Notes under the pieces: model-generated | The model's input: the letters and a program-made list of their open reading frames with translations, nothing else | Databases searched by the model: none | Told to the model about the DNA's origin: nothing | Assembly: GCF_004340905.1 (NCBI RefSeq) | Contig: NZ_SLXD01000012.1 | Coordinates: forward strand, 142,492 to 206,491 | DNA: 64,000 bases | Direction: 5' to 3' | Origin: Rubrivivax gelatinosus | GTDB lineage: Bacteria > Pseudomonadota > Gammaproteobacteria > Burkholderiales > Burkholderiaceae_C | Translations under genes and position numbers: made by a program | In this document: positions 36,946 to 45,216 of the stretch, in pieces | Layout: each line of letters begins with the position of its first letter | How positions within the stretch are numbered: the first letter of the stretch is position 1

Positions 36946-37485
36946 ATGGAATCCTTTCACGGCACCACCATCCTCAGCGTGCGCCGCGGCCCCCTCGTCG
37001 CGCTCGGCGGCGACGGCCAGGTGACGCTCGGCACCATCGTCGTCAAGTCCAGCGCGCGCAAGGTGCGCAAGCTCTACCGCGACCAGGTGCTCGCCGGCTT
37101 CGCCGGGGCCACCGCCGACGCCTTCACGCTGTTCGAGCGCTTCGAGGCCAAGCTCGAGAAGCACCAGGGCCATCTGCAGCGCGCGGCCATCGAGCTGACC
37201 AAGGACTGGCGCACCGACCGCGTGCTGCGCCGCCTGGAGGCGATGCTGGCGGTGGCCGACACGAGCTGCTCGCTGATCATCACCGGCAACGGCGACGTGC
37301 TCGAACCCGAGCACGGCATCGTCGCGATCGGCTCCGGCGGCGCCTACGCCCAGGCCGCCGCGCGTGCGCTGCTGCAGCACACCGAGCTGGCGCCGCAGGA
37401 CATCGTCAAGCGCTCGCTCGAGATCGCCGGCGACCTGTGCATCTACACCAACCAGTCGCACACCATCGAGGTGCTGGGCGCCTGA
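36946..37485 (+). CDS. hslV: ATP-dependent protease peptidase subunit
   Basis: The 179-residue HslV/ClpQ is a proteasome-like threonine peptidase. The short propeptide MESFHG precedes TTILSVRR, so the mature enzyme starts at the catalytic Thr7. Typical segments such as GDGQVTLG and TGNGDVLEPEHGIVAIGSGG are present. It forms a double hexamer capped by HslU rings. HslU starts 59 bases downstream on the same strand. Confidence 0.97.
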   Translation: MESFHGTTILSVRRGPLVALGGDGQVTLGTIVVKSSARKVRKLYRDQVLAGFAGATADAFTLFERFEAKLEKHQGHLQRAAIELTKDWRTDRVLRRLEAMLAVADTSCSLIITGNGDVLEPEHGIVAIGSGGAYAQAAARALLQHTELAPQDIVKRSLEIAGDLCIYTNQSHTIEVLGA

Positions 37486-37544
37486 CGCCCGCGCCCCGCC
37501 CCTGCCCCACCTTCGCCCGGCCCGCGCGGCCGGCGCCCCCCGCG

Positions 37545-38864
37545 ATGACCCACTCGATGACCCCGCAGGAGATCGTCTCCGAGCTCGACCGCCACATCGT
37601 CGGCCAGAACGCCGCCAAACGCGCCGTCGCGATCGCGCTGCGCAACCGCTGGCGCCGCCAGCAGGTCGACGAGAAACTGCGCGGCGAGATCACGCCGAAG
37701 AACATCCTGATGATCGGCCCGACCGGCGTCGGCAAGACCGAGATCGCACGCCGCCTGGCCAAGCTCGCCGACGCGCCCTTCGTCAAGGTCGAGGCGACCA
37801 AGTTCACCGAGGTCGGCTACGTCGGCAAGGACGTCGACACCATCGTGCGCGACCTCGTCGAGGTGGCGGTCAAGCAGGAGCGTGAACGGGCCATCCGCCG
37901 CCAGCGCGCCAAGGCCGAGGACGCCGCCGAGGAACGTGTGCTCGACGCCCTGGTGCCGCCGCCGCGCGACCTGCGCGAGAGCGGCGAGAACACCGCCCGC
38001 CAGGTGATGCGCAAGCGCCTGCGCGAAGGCGCGCTGGCCGACAAGGAGATCGAGATCGAGGTCGCCGACCCCAAGCCTTCGCTCGAGATCCTCGGGCCGC
38101 AGGGCATGGAGGAGATGGCCGAGCAGCTCAAGGGCCTGTTCTCGCAGATGGGCCAGGGCAAGCGCAACGTGCGCAAGCTGAAGATCGCCGAGGCGCTGGA
38201 GAAGCTGACCGAGGAGGAAGCCGGCAAGCTGGTCAACGAGGAGGAGATCCGCGGCGCCGCGCTGGCCAACGCCGAGGGCAACGGCATCGTCTTCATCGAC
38301 GAGATCGACAAGGTGGCGGCACGCGCCGAACACGGCGGCGCCGACGTCTCGCGCCAGGGCGTGCAGCGCGACCTGCTGCCGCTGGTCGAGGGCACGGCCG
38401 TCAGCACCAAGTACGGCATCGTCAAGACCGACCACATCCTGTTCATCGCCAGCGGCGCCTTCCACCTGGCCAAGCCCAGCGACCTGATCCCGGAGCTGCA
38501 GGGGCGTTTCCCGATCCGCGTCGAGCTGGGCTCGCTGTCGGTCGACGACTTCGAGGCCATATTGACCAGCACCCATGCCAGCCTGGTCAAGCAGTACCAG
38601 GCGCTGCTGGCCACCGAAGGCGTGACGCTGGAGCTGGCGCCCGAGGCCGTGCGCCGCCTCGCCCAGATCGCCTACGACGTGAACGAACGCACCGAGAACA
38701 TCGGCGCGCGCCGCCTGGCGACGGTGATGGAGCGCCTGCTCGACGACGTCAGCTTCGACGCCCCGAACCGCGGCGGCGAGACGGTGACGGTGGACGCCGC
38801 CGAAGTCGACCGCCGCCTGGGCGAGCTGTCGCGCGACGAAGACCTGTCGCGCTACATCCTCTAG
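37545..38864 (+). CDS. hslU: HslUV protease ATPase subunit
   Basis: The 439-residue AAA+ unfoldase has Walker A GPTGVGKT (residues 58-65), Walker B IVFIDEID, the I-domain between them and the C-terminal RYIL tail that docks into HslV. The ATG at 37545 is used; a second in-frame ATG at 37557 is possible (MTPQEIV). It ends before a run of hairpins at 38918-39070 and faces coaX. Confidence 0.97.
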   Translation: MTHSMTPQEIVSELDRHIVGQNAAKRAVAIALRNRWRRQQVDEKLRGEITPKNILMIGPTGVGKTEIARRLAKLADAPFVKVEATKFTEVGYVGKDVDTIVRDLVEVAVKQERERAIRRQRAKAEDAAEERVLDALVPPPRDLRESGENTARQVMRKRLREGALADKEIEIEVADPKPSLEILGPQGMEEMAEQLKGLFSQMGQGKRNVRKLKIAEALEKLTEEEAGKLVNEEEIRGAALANAEGNGIVFIDEIDKVAARAEHGGADVSRQGVQRDLLPLVEGTAVSTKYGIVKTDHILFIASGAFHLAKPSDLIPELQGRFPIRVELGSLSVDDFEAILTSTHASLVKQYQALLATEGVTLELAPEAVRRLAQIAYDVNERTENIGARRLATVMERLLDDVSFDAPNRGGETVTVDAAEVDRRLGELSRDEDLSRYIL

Positions 38865-38917
38865 GCGGTCAACGAGCCCGAGCCGGCTCCTAGGCGCCGG
38901 CCATCAAGCTTCCCGCC

Positions 38918-38940
38918 ACGACCCGGCTTCGCCGGGTCGT
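38918..38940 (+). terminator. Perfect hairpin after hslU
   Basis: A perfect 10-base stem, ACGACCCGGC and GCCGGGTCGT, closes on a 3-base TTC loop, 54 bases after the hslU stop. It lacks a T run, so it may be a weak terminator or an mRNA 3' stabiliser. It is the first of three adjacent structured elements between the convergent genes hslU and coaX. Confidence 0.6.
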
Positions 38941-38947
38941 CGGCGGA

Positions 38948-38995
38948 CGGCCTTGCAGGCCGCGCCGGGCCAGTGGCCCGGCCCTTCGCCAGGCG
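38948..38995. repeat. Intergenic repeat shared with the 7273-7320 element
   Basis: This stretch aligns with the inside of the inverted repeat after the CbiM-like gene. Shared blocks are GGGCCAG-N-GGCCC and CTTCGC-N-AGGC, with few changes. Both copies lie between convergent gene pairs. Confidence 0.75.
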
Positions 38996-39029
38996 CGATC
39001 CGTCCACAGGACGGCTCTCGTCCGGGCTC

Positions 39030-39070
39030 AGCCCCTTGGGGGGTAGCGAGCGAATGCGAGCTTGGGGGCT
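39030..39070. repeat. G-rich hairpin repeat next to the coaX stop
   Basis: The form is GCCCCTTGGGGGG, TAGCGAGCGAATGCGAG, CTTGGGGGCT. It matches the element at 22910-22953 in layout and in most bases. It abuts the stop codon of coaX (minus strand), as the other copy abuts the stop of the binding-protein gene. Confidence 0.75.
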
Positions 39071-39073
39071 CCA

Positions 39074-39832
39074 TCACCGCCGGGCCTGGAGCGCGAGCAG
39101 GCCCTCGAAGATCAGCGAATCGACGATCTCGAACGGCGGGTGCACCAGCGGCGCGAGCTTGACCGCCGCGCCGCCGGTCATCAGCAGCAGCGCCGACGCG
39201 CCGGTGACCTGAACCAGGCGCCGGTGCTGGCGTTCGATGGCGCCGGCCAGCGCCGCAGCGCCGCCGCTCATCAGCGCGTCGCTGGTGTTCTTCGGGAAGT
39301 CGACCACCTCGCCGGTGGGCACCTTCAGCCCGGCCGTGCCCATCTCCAGCGCGCGCAGCATCAGGCCGAAGCCCGGCAGGATCAGCCCGCCGAGGAAACG
39401 GCCGTCGGCGTCGAGCGCGTCGACGGTGACCGCGGTGCCGACCATCACCACCAGCGCCGGCCGCCGCAGGCCGCCGGCCAGCGCGCGCTGGCGTGCGCCG
39501 ACCAGCGCCGCCCAGCGGTCGGCGCCCAGGCGGCTGGGGTGTTCGTAGCCGTTGACGACGCCGCAGTCCTGCGCCGTCGGCACCACCCAGCGCGGCTCCA
39601 GGTCCCAGATCTCCAGCTGCTCCTCGGCGCGGCGGCGCACGACGTCGCCGGCCACCACGCAGCCCAGCATCGCGGCCGGTGCCGGCAGCGCCTTCCAGTC
39701 GGTGTCGGCCAGCGTGTCGATGGTTTCGAGGAACGCGGCCCCGTGCGCCAGCAGCGTCGCGCCGGGCCGGGGGGCGTCGTACAGGCCCCACTTCAGGCGC
39801 GTGTTGCCGATGTCGATGGCGAGAAAAGTCAT
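39074..39832 (-). CDS. coaX: Type III pantothenate kinase
   Basis: The 252-residue protein has the CoaX ASKHA-type motifs: phosphate loop DIGNTRLKWG (residues 7-16), GADRWAALVGA and VGTAVTVDALD. It phosphorylates pantothenate in the first step of CoA synthesis and is not inhibited by CoA as type I enzymes are. The ATG at 39832 starts the conserved domain. An upstream in-frame extension to 39958 is low-complexity and is rejected. It stands alone and is divergent from icmF. Confidence 0.94.
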   Translation of the reverse strand: MTFLAIDIGNTRLKWGLYDAPRPGATLLAHGAAFLETIDTLADTDWKALPAPAAMLGCVVAGDVVRRRAEEQLEIWDLEPRWVVPTAQDCGVVNGYEHPSRLGADRWAALVGARQRALAGGLRRPALVVMVGTAVTVDALDADGRFLGGLILPGFGLMLRALEMGTAGLKVPTGEVVDFPKNTSDALMSGGAAALAGAIERQHRRLVQVTGASALLLMTGGAAVKLAPLVHPPFEIVDSLIFEGLLALQARR

Positions 39833-39962
39833 GGTGAACGAGGGGCCGGACGGCACGAGGGCGCGAGCGTAACAGTGCCGCGAGGGTAGCGCGCCCGAAT
39901 CTGTCGAGCGGGATAACCCCGACGGATTCGTTGTGCCGCCGCGGCGGCGGATCGGCATGATC

Positions 39963-39994
39963 CGCGATTGACGTTGACGTAAACGTCAATCGCG
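39963..39994. promoter_or_regulatory. LiuR-type operator upstream of icmF
   Basis: A 32-base palindrome with perfect 13-base arms (CGCGATTGACGTT and AACGTCAATCGCG) around a 6-base centre, GACGTA. It is the longest of the four LiuR-type sites in the window and ends 26 bases before the icmF ATG. It marks icmF as a predicted LiuR target. Confidence 0.9.
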
Positions 39995-40020
39995 TGCAAC
40001 CGCCTCCACCGACGACCGCC

Positions 40021-43000
40021 ATGACCGAGCTGTCCGCCGACTACCAGGCCCTCGCCGCCTACCGCCCGACGCACAAGGTGCGTTTCGTCACCGCCGCCAG
40101 CCTGTTCGACGGCCACGACGCGTCGATCAACATCATGCGGCGCATCCTGCAGAGCATGGGCTGCGAGGTGATCCACCTCGGCCACAACCGCTCGGTCGAC
40201 GAGGTCGTCACCGCGGCGCTGCAGGAGGACGCGCAGGGCATCGCGATCAGCAGCTACCAGGGCGGCCACGTCGAGTACTTCAAGTACATGGTCGACCAGC
40301 TGCGCGCCCGCGGCGGCGAGCAGGTGCAGGTCTTCGGCGGCGGCGGCGGCGTCATCGTGCCGGCCGAGATCCGCGAGCTGCAGGCCTACGGCGTCGCGCG
40401 CCTGTACAGCCCCGAGGACGGCCAGCGCATGGGCCTGGCCGGCATGATCGGCGAGATGGTGATGCGCTGCGACCGCGACCTGTCGCCGCAGGCGCCCTCC
40501 GACGTCGCCGCGCTGCAGGGCCACGGCGACGCCGCCTGGCGCGCGCTGGCGCAGGCCATCACGGCGCTGGAGAACGGCCGCGCCGACCCCGGTTTCAAGG
40601 CCGCGCTGGCCGCCGCCGGGCACAAGGCGCCGGTCGTCGGCATCACCGGCACCGGCGGCGCCGGCAAGTCCAGCCTGACGGACGAGCTGATCCGCCGCCT
40701 GCGCCTGGACCAGGATGACGCCTTGCGCATCGCGGTGATCTCGATCGACCCGAGCCGGCGCAAGAGCGGCGGCGCGCTGCTCGGCGACCGCATCCGCATG
40801 AACGCCATCGGCCCGTGGCAGAACGGCCCGCGGGTCTTCATGCGCAGCCTCGCCACGCGCGACTTCGGCAGCGAGATCAGCCAGGCCCTGCCCGACGTGC
40901 TGCTGGCGGTGCAGGCCGCCGGCTTCGACCTTGTCGTCGTCGAGACCTCGGGCATCGGCCAGGGCGACGCGGCCATCGTGCCGCACGTGGACCTGCCGGT
41001 CTACGTGATGACGCCCGAGTTCGGCGCCGCCAGCCAGCTCGAGAAGATCGACATGCTGGACTTCGCCGAGTTCGTGGCGATCAACAAGTTCGACCGCAAG
41101 GGCGCCGCCGACGCCTGGCGCGACGTCTGCAAGCAGGTGCAGCGCAACCGCGGCGCCTTCGCCGAGCGGCCGGAAACGATGCCGGTCTTCGGCACGATGG
41201 CCAGCCGCTTCAACGACGACGGCGTCACCGCGCTGGCCCAGGCGATGAAACCCCGCCTGGCGGCGCTGGGCCTGCCGCTGGCCGACGGCCGGCTGGAGGT
41301 GGTGGCGACACGCGTCTCGACCTGCCAGCACGCCATCGTGCCGCCCGGGCGCACGCGTTACCTCGCCGACATCGCCGACGCGGTGCGCGGCTACAAGCGC
41401 CGCGCCCGCGAGCAGGCGGCGCTGGCGCGCGAGATCCAGCAGCTGCGCGCCGCCTCCGCGATGCTGCGGCTGGACAAGCCCGAGCGCCAGCGTGCCGCCG
41501 AGGCCACCGCCGACCTCGCCGAGCAGCGCGAGGCGCGGCTGGACCCGCAGGCGCGCAAGCTGCTGGCGCAGTGGGACGAGATGCAGCGCGCCTATTCCGG
41601 CGCCGAGTACGTCGTGAAGATCCGCGACCGCGAGATCCGCACCGCGCTGACGCACACCACGCTGTCGGGCAACACGATCCGCAAGGTCGCGCTGCCGACC
41701 TGGGAGGACCACGGCGAGCGCCTGAAGTGGCTGCTGCTGGAGAACGTGCCCGGCTCGTTCCCGTACACCGCCGGTGTCTTCGCCTTCAAGCGCGAGAACG
41801 AGGACCCGACGCGCATGTTCGCCGGCGAAGGCGACGCCTTTCGCACCAACCGGCGCTTCAAGCTGCTGTCCGAGGGCATGCCGGCCAAGCGCCTGTCCAC
41901 CGCCTTCGACTCGGTGACGCTGTACGGCCACGACCCCGAGCGCCGGCCCGACGTCTACGGCAAGGTCGGCAACTCGGGCGTGTCGATCGCCACGCTCGAC
42001 GACCTGAAGGTGCTGTACTCGGGCTTCGACCTGTGCAGCACCAGCACCTCGGTCAGCATGACAATCAACGGCCCGGCGCCGACGATCCTGGCGATGTTCA
42101 TGAACACCGCCGTCGACCAGCAGCTGGAGAAGTTCCGCGCCGACAACGGCCGCGAGCCCACCGACGACGAGGCGGCCAAGATCCGCGCCTGGGTGTTCGA
42201 GAACGTGCGCGGCACGGTGCAGGCCGACATCCTCAAGGAGGACCAGGGCCAGAACACCTGCATCTTCTCGACCGAGTTCAGCCTGAAGGTGATGGGCGAC
42301 ATCGCCCAGTGGTTCGTGCACCACGGCGTGCGCAACTTCTATTCGGTGTCGATCTCGGGCTATCACATCGCCGAGGCCGGGGCCAACCCGATCAGCCAGC
42401 TCGCGTTCACGCTCGCCAACGGCTTCACCTACGTGGAGGCGTACCTGGCGCGCGGCATGCACATCGACGACTTCGCGCCCAACCTGAGCTTCTTCTTCAG
42501 CAACGGCATGGACCCGGAGTACACGGTGATGGGCCGCGTCGCGCGCCGCATCTGGGCGCTGGCGATGAAGGAGCGTTACGGCGCCAACGAACGCAGCCAG
42601 AAGCTGAAGTACCACATCCAGACCAGCGGCCGCAGCCTGCACGCCCAGGAGATCGCGTTCAACGACATCCGCACGACGCTGCAGGCGCTGATCGCGGTCT
42701 ACGACAACTGCAACTCGCTGCACACCAACGCCTACGACGAGGCGATCACCACGCCCACCGAGGAGAGCGTGCGCCGGGCGATGGCGATCCAGCTGATCAT
42801 CAACCGCGAGTGGGGCCTGGCGAAGAACGAGAACCCGAACCAGGGCGCCTTCGTCATCGACGAGCTGACCGAGCTCGTCGAGGAGGCGGTGCTGGCCGAG
42901 TTCGAGCGCATCGCCGAACGCGGCGGCGTGCTCGGCGCGATGGAGACCGGCTACCAGCGCGGCCGCATCCAGGAAGAAAGCCTGCACTACGAGACGCTGA

Positions 43001-43308
43001 AGCACGACGGCCGGCACCCGATCATCGGCGTCAACACCTTCCGCAACCCGCACGGCGACCCGGTGCCCGAGACCATCGAGCTCGCGCGTTCGACCGAAGA
43101 CGAGAAGCAGAGCCAGCTCGCGCGGCTGGCGGACTTCCACGCCCGCCACGCCGCCGAGGCGCCGGCGATGCTGCGCCGGCTGCAGCAGGCGGTGATCGCC
43201 GACGCCAACGTCTTCGAGGTGCTGATGGACGCGGTGCGCGTCTGCTCGCTGGGGCAGATCACCGGCGCGCTGTTCGAGGTCGGCGGGCAGTACCGGCGCA
43301 GCATGTAA
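40021..43308 (+). CDS. icmF: Fused acyl-CoA mutase IcmF (B12 domain, G-protein, mutase)
   Basis: The 1095-residue protein has three parts: a B12-binding domain (about 1-150, motif DGHDAS), a MeaI-like GTPase chaperone (Walker A GTGGAGKSS at 210-218, NKFD near 355) and a large mutase domain (about 560-1090). IcmF interconverts isobutyryl- and butyryl-CoA, and some members isovaleryl- and pivalyl-CoA. Phe587 in TAGVF and Gln744 in GQNT appear to fill positions held by Tyr and Arg in methylmalonyl-CoA mutase, which argues against that substrate. The ATG at 40021 is chosen; a GTG at 39994 lies in the operator. LiuR control fits a branched acyl-CoA substrate. Confidence 0.95.
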   Translation: MTELSADYQALAAYRPTHKVRFVTAASLFDGHDASINIMRRILQSMGCEVIHLGHNRSVDEVVTAALQEDAQGIAISSYQGGHVEYFKYMVDQLRARGGEQVQVFGGGGGVIVPAEIRELQAYGVARLYSPEDGQRMGLAGMIGEMVMRCDRDLSPQAPSDVAALQGHGDAAWRALAQAITALENGRADPGFKAALAAAGHKAPVVGITGTGGAGKSSLTDELIRRLRLDQDDALRIAVISIDPSRRKSGGALLGDRIRMNAIGPWQNGPRVFMRSLATRDFGSEISQALPDVLLAVQAAGFDLVVVETSGIGQGDAAIVPHVDLPVYVMTPEFGAASQLEKIDMLDFAEFVAINKFDRKGAADAWRDVCKQVQRNRGAFAERPETMPVFGTMASRFNDDGVTALAQAMKPRLAALGLPLADGRLEVVATRVSTCQHAIVPPGRTRYLADIADAVRGYKRRAREQAALAREIQQLRAASAMLRLDKPERQRAAEATADLAEQREARLDPQARKLLAQWDEMQRAYSGAEYVVKIRDREIRTALTHTTLSGNTIRKVALPTWEDHGERLKWLLLENVPGSFPYTAGVFAFKRENEDPTRMFAGEGDAFRTNRRFKLLSEGMPAKRLSTAFDSVTLYGHDPERRPDVYGKVGNSGVSIATLDDLKVLYSGFDLCSTSTSVSMTINGPAPTILAMFMNTAVDQQLEKFRADNGREPTDDEAAKIRAWVFENVRGTVQADILKEDQGQNTCIFSTEFSLKVMGDIAQWFVHHGVRNFYSVSISGYHIAEAGANPISQLAFTLANGFTYVEAYLARGMHIDDFAPNLSFFFSNGMDPEYTVMGRVARRIWALAMKERYGANERSQKLKYHIQTSGRSLHAQEIAFNDIRTTLQALIAVYDNCNSLHTNAYDEAITTPTEESVRRAMAIQLIINREWGLAKNENPNQGAFVIDELTELVEEAVLAEFERIAERGGVLGAMETGYQRGRIQEESLHYETLKHDGRHPIIGVNTFRNPHGDPVPETIELARSTEDEKQSQLARLADFHARHAAEAPAMLRRLQQAVIADANVFEVLMDAVRVCSLGQITGALFEVGGQYRRSM

Positions 43309-43349
43309 CGGCATCGCCGAAGCGGCGGGCGATGTCGATAATCCGGCGC

Positions 43350-45149
43350 ATGAGCGCGGCAGCCGTCCGTCCGAAGGCACGCGCCCAGGCCCGGCAGCTG
43401 GGGCGCCGCGCCTGGGCCCTGCTGCACGAGGACTCGCAGCGTTCGGCCCAGCTCGCCGCCCAGGCGCTGGACGGCGCCGGCGACGACCCGGTGGCGCGCG
43501 GCTGGGCGCTGCTCACGCGCGGCTTCCACGAACTCTTCTTCGCCACGCCGGCCGAGGCCCGGCCCGTGCTGGAGGCGGCTGAAGCCGCGTTCACCGCCGC
43601 CGGCGACGCCGCCGGCCGCATCCTCGCCGGCACCGGGCTGGCGCGCGCCGCCTGGCGCGCCGGGCGCTACGACGACGCGCTGGGGCTGGCGCTGTCGCTG
43701 CGCGGCGAGGGCCTGCGCGTGCTGCGCGGCGAACAGCGCGGCGTGCTGCTCAACGCCATTGCCGGCTGCTACTCGGCCCAGGGCCGCAGCGACCTCGCCT
43801 TCGCCTACATGTACGAGGCGCTGCGCGACGCCGGCAGCGCCAGCGGCCACGGCCTGGACGCGGTGCTGCACTGCAACCTCGCGCACGAGCTGCTGCAGAT
43901 CGGCGACTGCCACGAGGCGCTGCGCCACGTCGACACCGGCATCCAGCGCTGCCTGCGGCTGCACAACCCTCGCCTGTGCAGCGTGCTGTGGATCAACCGT
44001 GTCATCGGCCTGACCGAGCTCGACCGCACGCACGAGGCCGTCGCCGACATCCAGCGCATCAGCGCCCTGCCCGCCGACGCCTCGGGCCGCGGCCGCCTGG
44101 CCACGCACTACGAGACGCTGGCCATCGCCGCGCTGCGCGCCGGCGAGACCACGCTCGGCGCCGAGCTGGTGGCGCATGCAGAGGCGGCCTACCACGCCGA
44201 CATCCCCGACGAGCACGTCGAACTGGCCGTGGCGCAGGCGCTGCTGGCGCGCGCCCGGGGCCGGCCGCAGGCGGCGCTGGACGCGCTGGACGCGGTGCGT
44301 GCGCTGGCGGCAGAGCCGCCGGCCCAGGGCCTGAGCCTGCGCGTGCGCGGGCTGTACCTGCTGACCCGCGCCGACCTGCAGGAAGCCCTGGGCGACGCCG
44401 CCGGCGCGCTGGCGACGATGCGCGAATGGCAGCACGTTCACCTGCAGCGTTCGGCGCTGGCCTCGCGCGCCCGCTACCAGGCCGCGGCGCTGCAGACCGA
44501 GCTGCTGCGGCTGCAGCAGCAGATCGACGAACACGACGCGCGGCGGCGCGAGCTGGAGGCGCTGAACCTGCAGCTCTCGCGCCGCGTCGCCGAAGTCCAG
44601 GCGCTGCAGGAGCAGCTGCGCCAGCAGGCGACACGCGACGAGCTGACGGGGCTGTTCAACCGCCGCCACCTCAACGAGACCCTGCCGCAGATGCTGGCGC
44701 TGGCGCAGCGCGAAGGCCAGCCGCTGGCGGTGGCGATCATCGACCTGGACCACTTCAAGTCGGTCAACGACCGCCACGGCCACCCTTGCGGTGACCGTTT
44801 GCTCGCCGCCTTCGGCCGGCTGCTGGCCAGCGGCTGCCGGCGCAGCGACGTCGCCTGCCGCTACGGCGGCGAGGAGTTCTGCCTGCTGATGCCGCGCACC
44901 GACGCCGCCGCCGCGCGGCGCAAGCTGCAGGCGCTGCTGCGGCGCTGGCGCGCCGAGTGTTTCGACCTCGGCGGCGCGCCCTTGCAGTCCCTGTCGTTCT
45001 CGGCCGGCGTCGCCGACTCGCTGCGCTGTCCCGGCCACGAGGCGGCACTGCTGAAGGCCGCCGACGACGAGCTGCTGGCCGCCAAGCGCCAGGGCCGCAA
45101 CCGCGTGCTCGCCGCCGGCGGTGCGCCCGAGCTGCCGGCCGCCGCCTGA
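43350..45149 (+). CDS. Diguanylate cyclase with TPR-like sensor region
   Basis: The 599-residue protein has an N-terminal helical repeat region (about 10-390), a coiled coil (about 390-435, RLQQQIDEHDARRRELEAL) and a C-terminal GGDEF domain. The active motif is GGEEF (506-510), and an inhibitory site RRSD (497-500) precedes it at the right spacing, so it should make cyclic di-GMP and be feedback-inhibited. No membrane segment or signal peptide is seen, so sensing is cytoplasmic. The start is uncertain: ATG 43332 is also possible. A GATAATCC stretch just upstream may be a -10 of a near-leaderless mRNA. Confidence 0.9.
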   Translation: MSAAAVRPKARAQARQLGRRAWALLHEDSQRSAQLAAQALDGAGDDPVARGWALLTRGFHELFFATPAEARPVLEAAEAAFTAAGDAAGRILAGTGLARAAWRAGRYDDALGLALSLRGEGLRVLRGEQRGVLLNAIAGCYSAQGRSDLAFAYMYEALRDAGSASGHGLDAVLHCNLAHELLQIGDCHEALRHVDTGIQRCLRLHNPRLCSVLWINRVIGLTELDRTHEAVADIQRISALPADASGRGRLATHYETLAIAALRAGETTLGAELVAHAEAAYHADIPDEHVELAVAQALLARARGRPQAALDALDAVRALAAEPPAQGLSLRVRGLYLLTRADLQEALGDAAGALATMREWQHVHLQRSALASRARYQAAALQTELLRLQQQIDEHDARRRELEALNLQLSRRVAEVQALQEQLRQQATRDELTGLFNRRHLNETLPQMLALAQREGQPLAVAIIDLDHFKSVNDRHGHPCGDRLLAAFGRLLASGCRRSDVACRYGGEEFCLLMPRTDAAAARRKLQALLRRWRAECFDLGGAPLQSLSFSAGVADSLRCPGHEAALLKAADDELLAAKRQGRNRVLAAGGAPELPAAA

Positions 45150-45216
45150 CACCGGTCACGGCCGCAGGCGATACTCGCCCGGCGGCGGCATCCCGACCGC
45201 CGGCTTGCAGGGATCC

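Noticed and set aside
39833..40020. Possible cobalamin riboswitch before B12-dependent icmF
   Set aside because: The gap has no B12-box-like segment; the only structure is the LiuR-type palindrome.
39829..43380. An 1183-codon open frame on the minus strand opposite icmF
   Set aside because: Low-complexity shadow of icmF; no recognisable motif, and it would cover the icmF promoter and operator.
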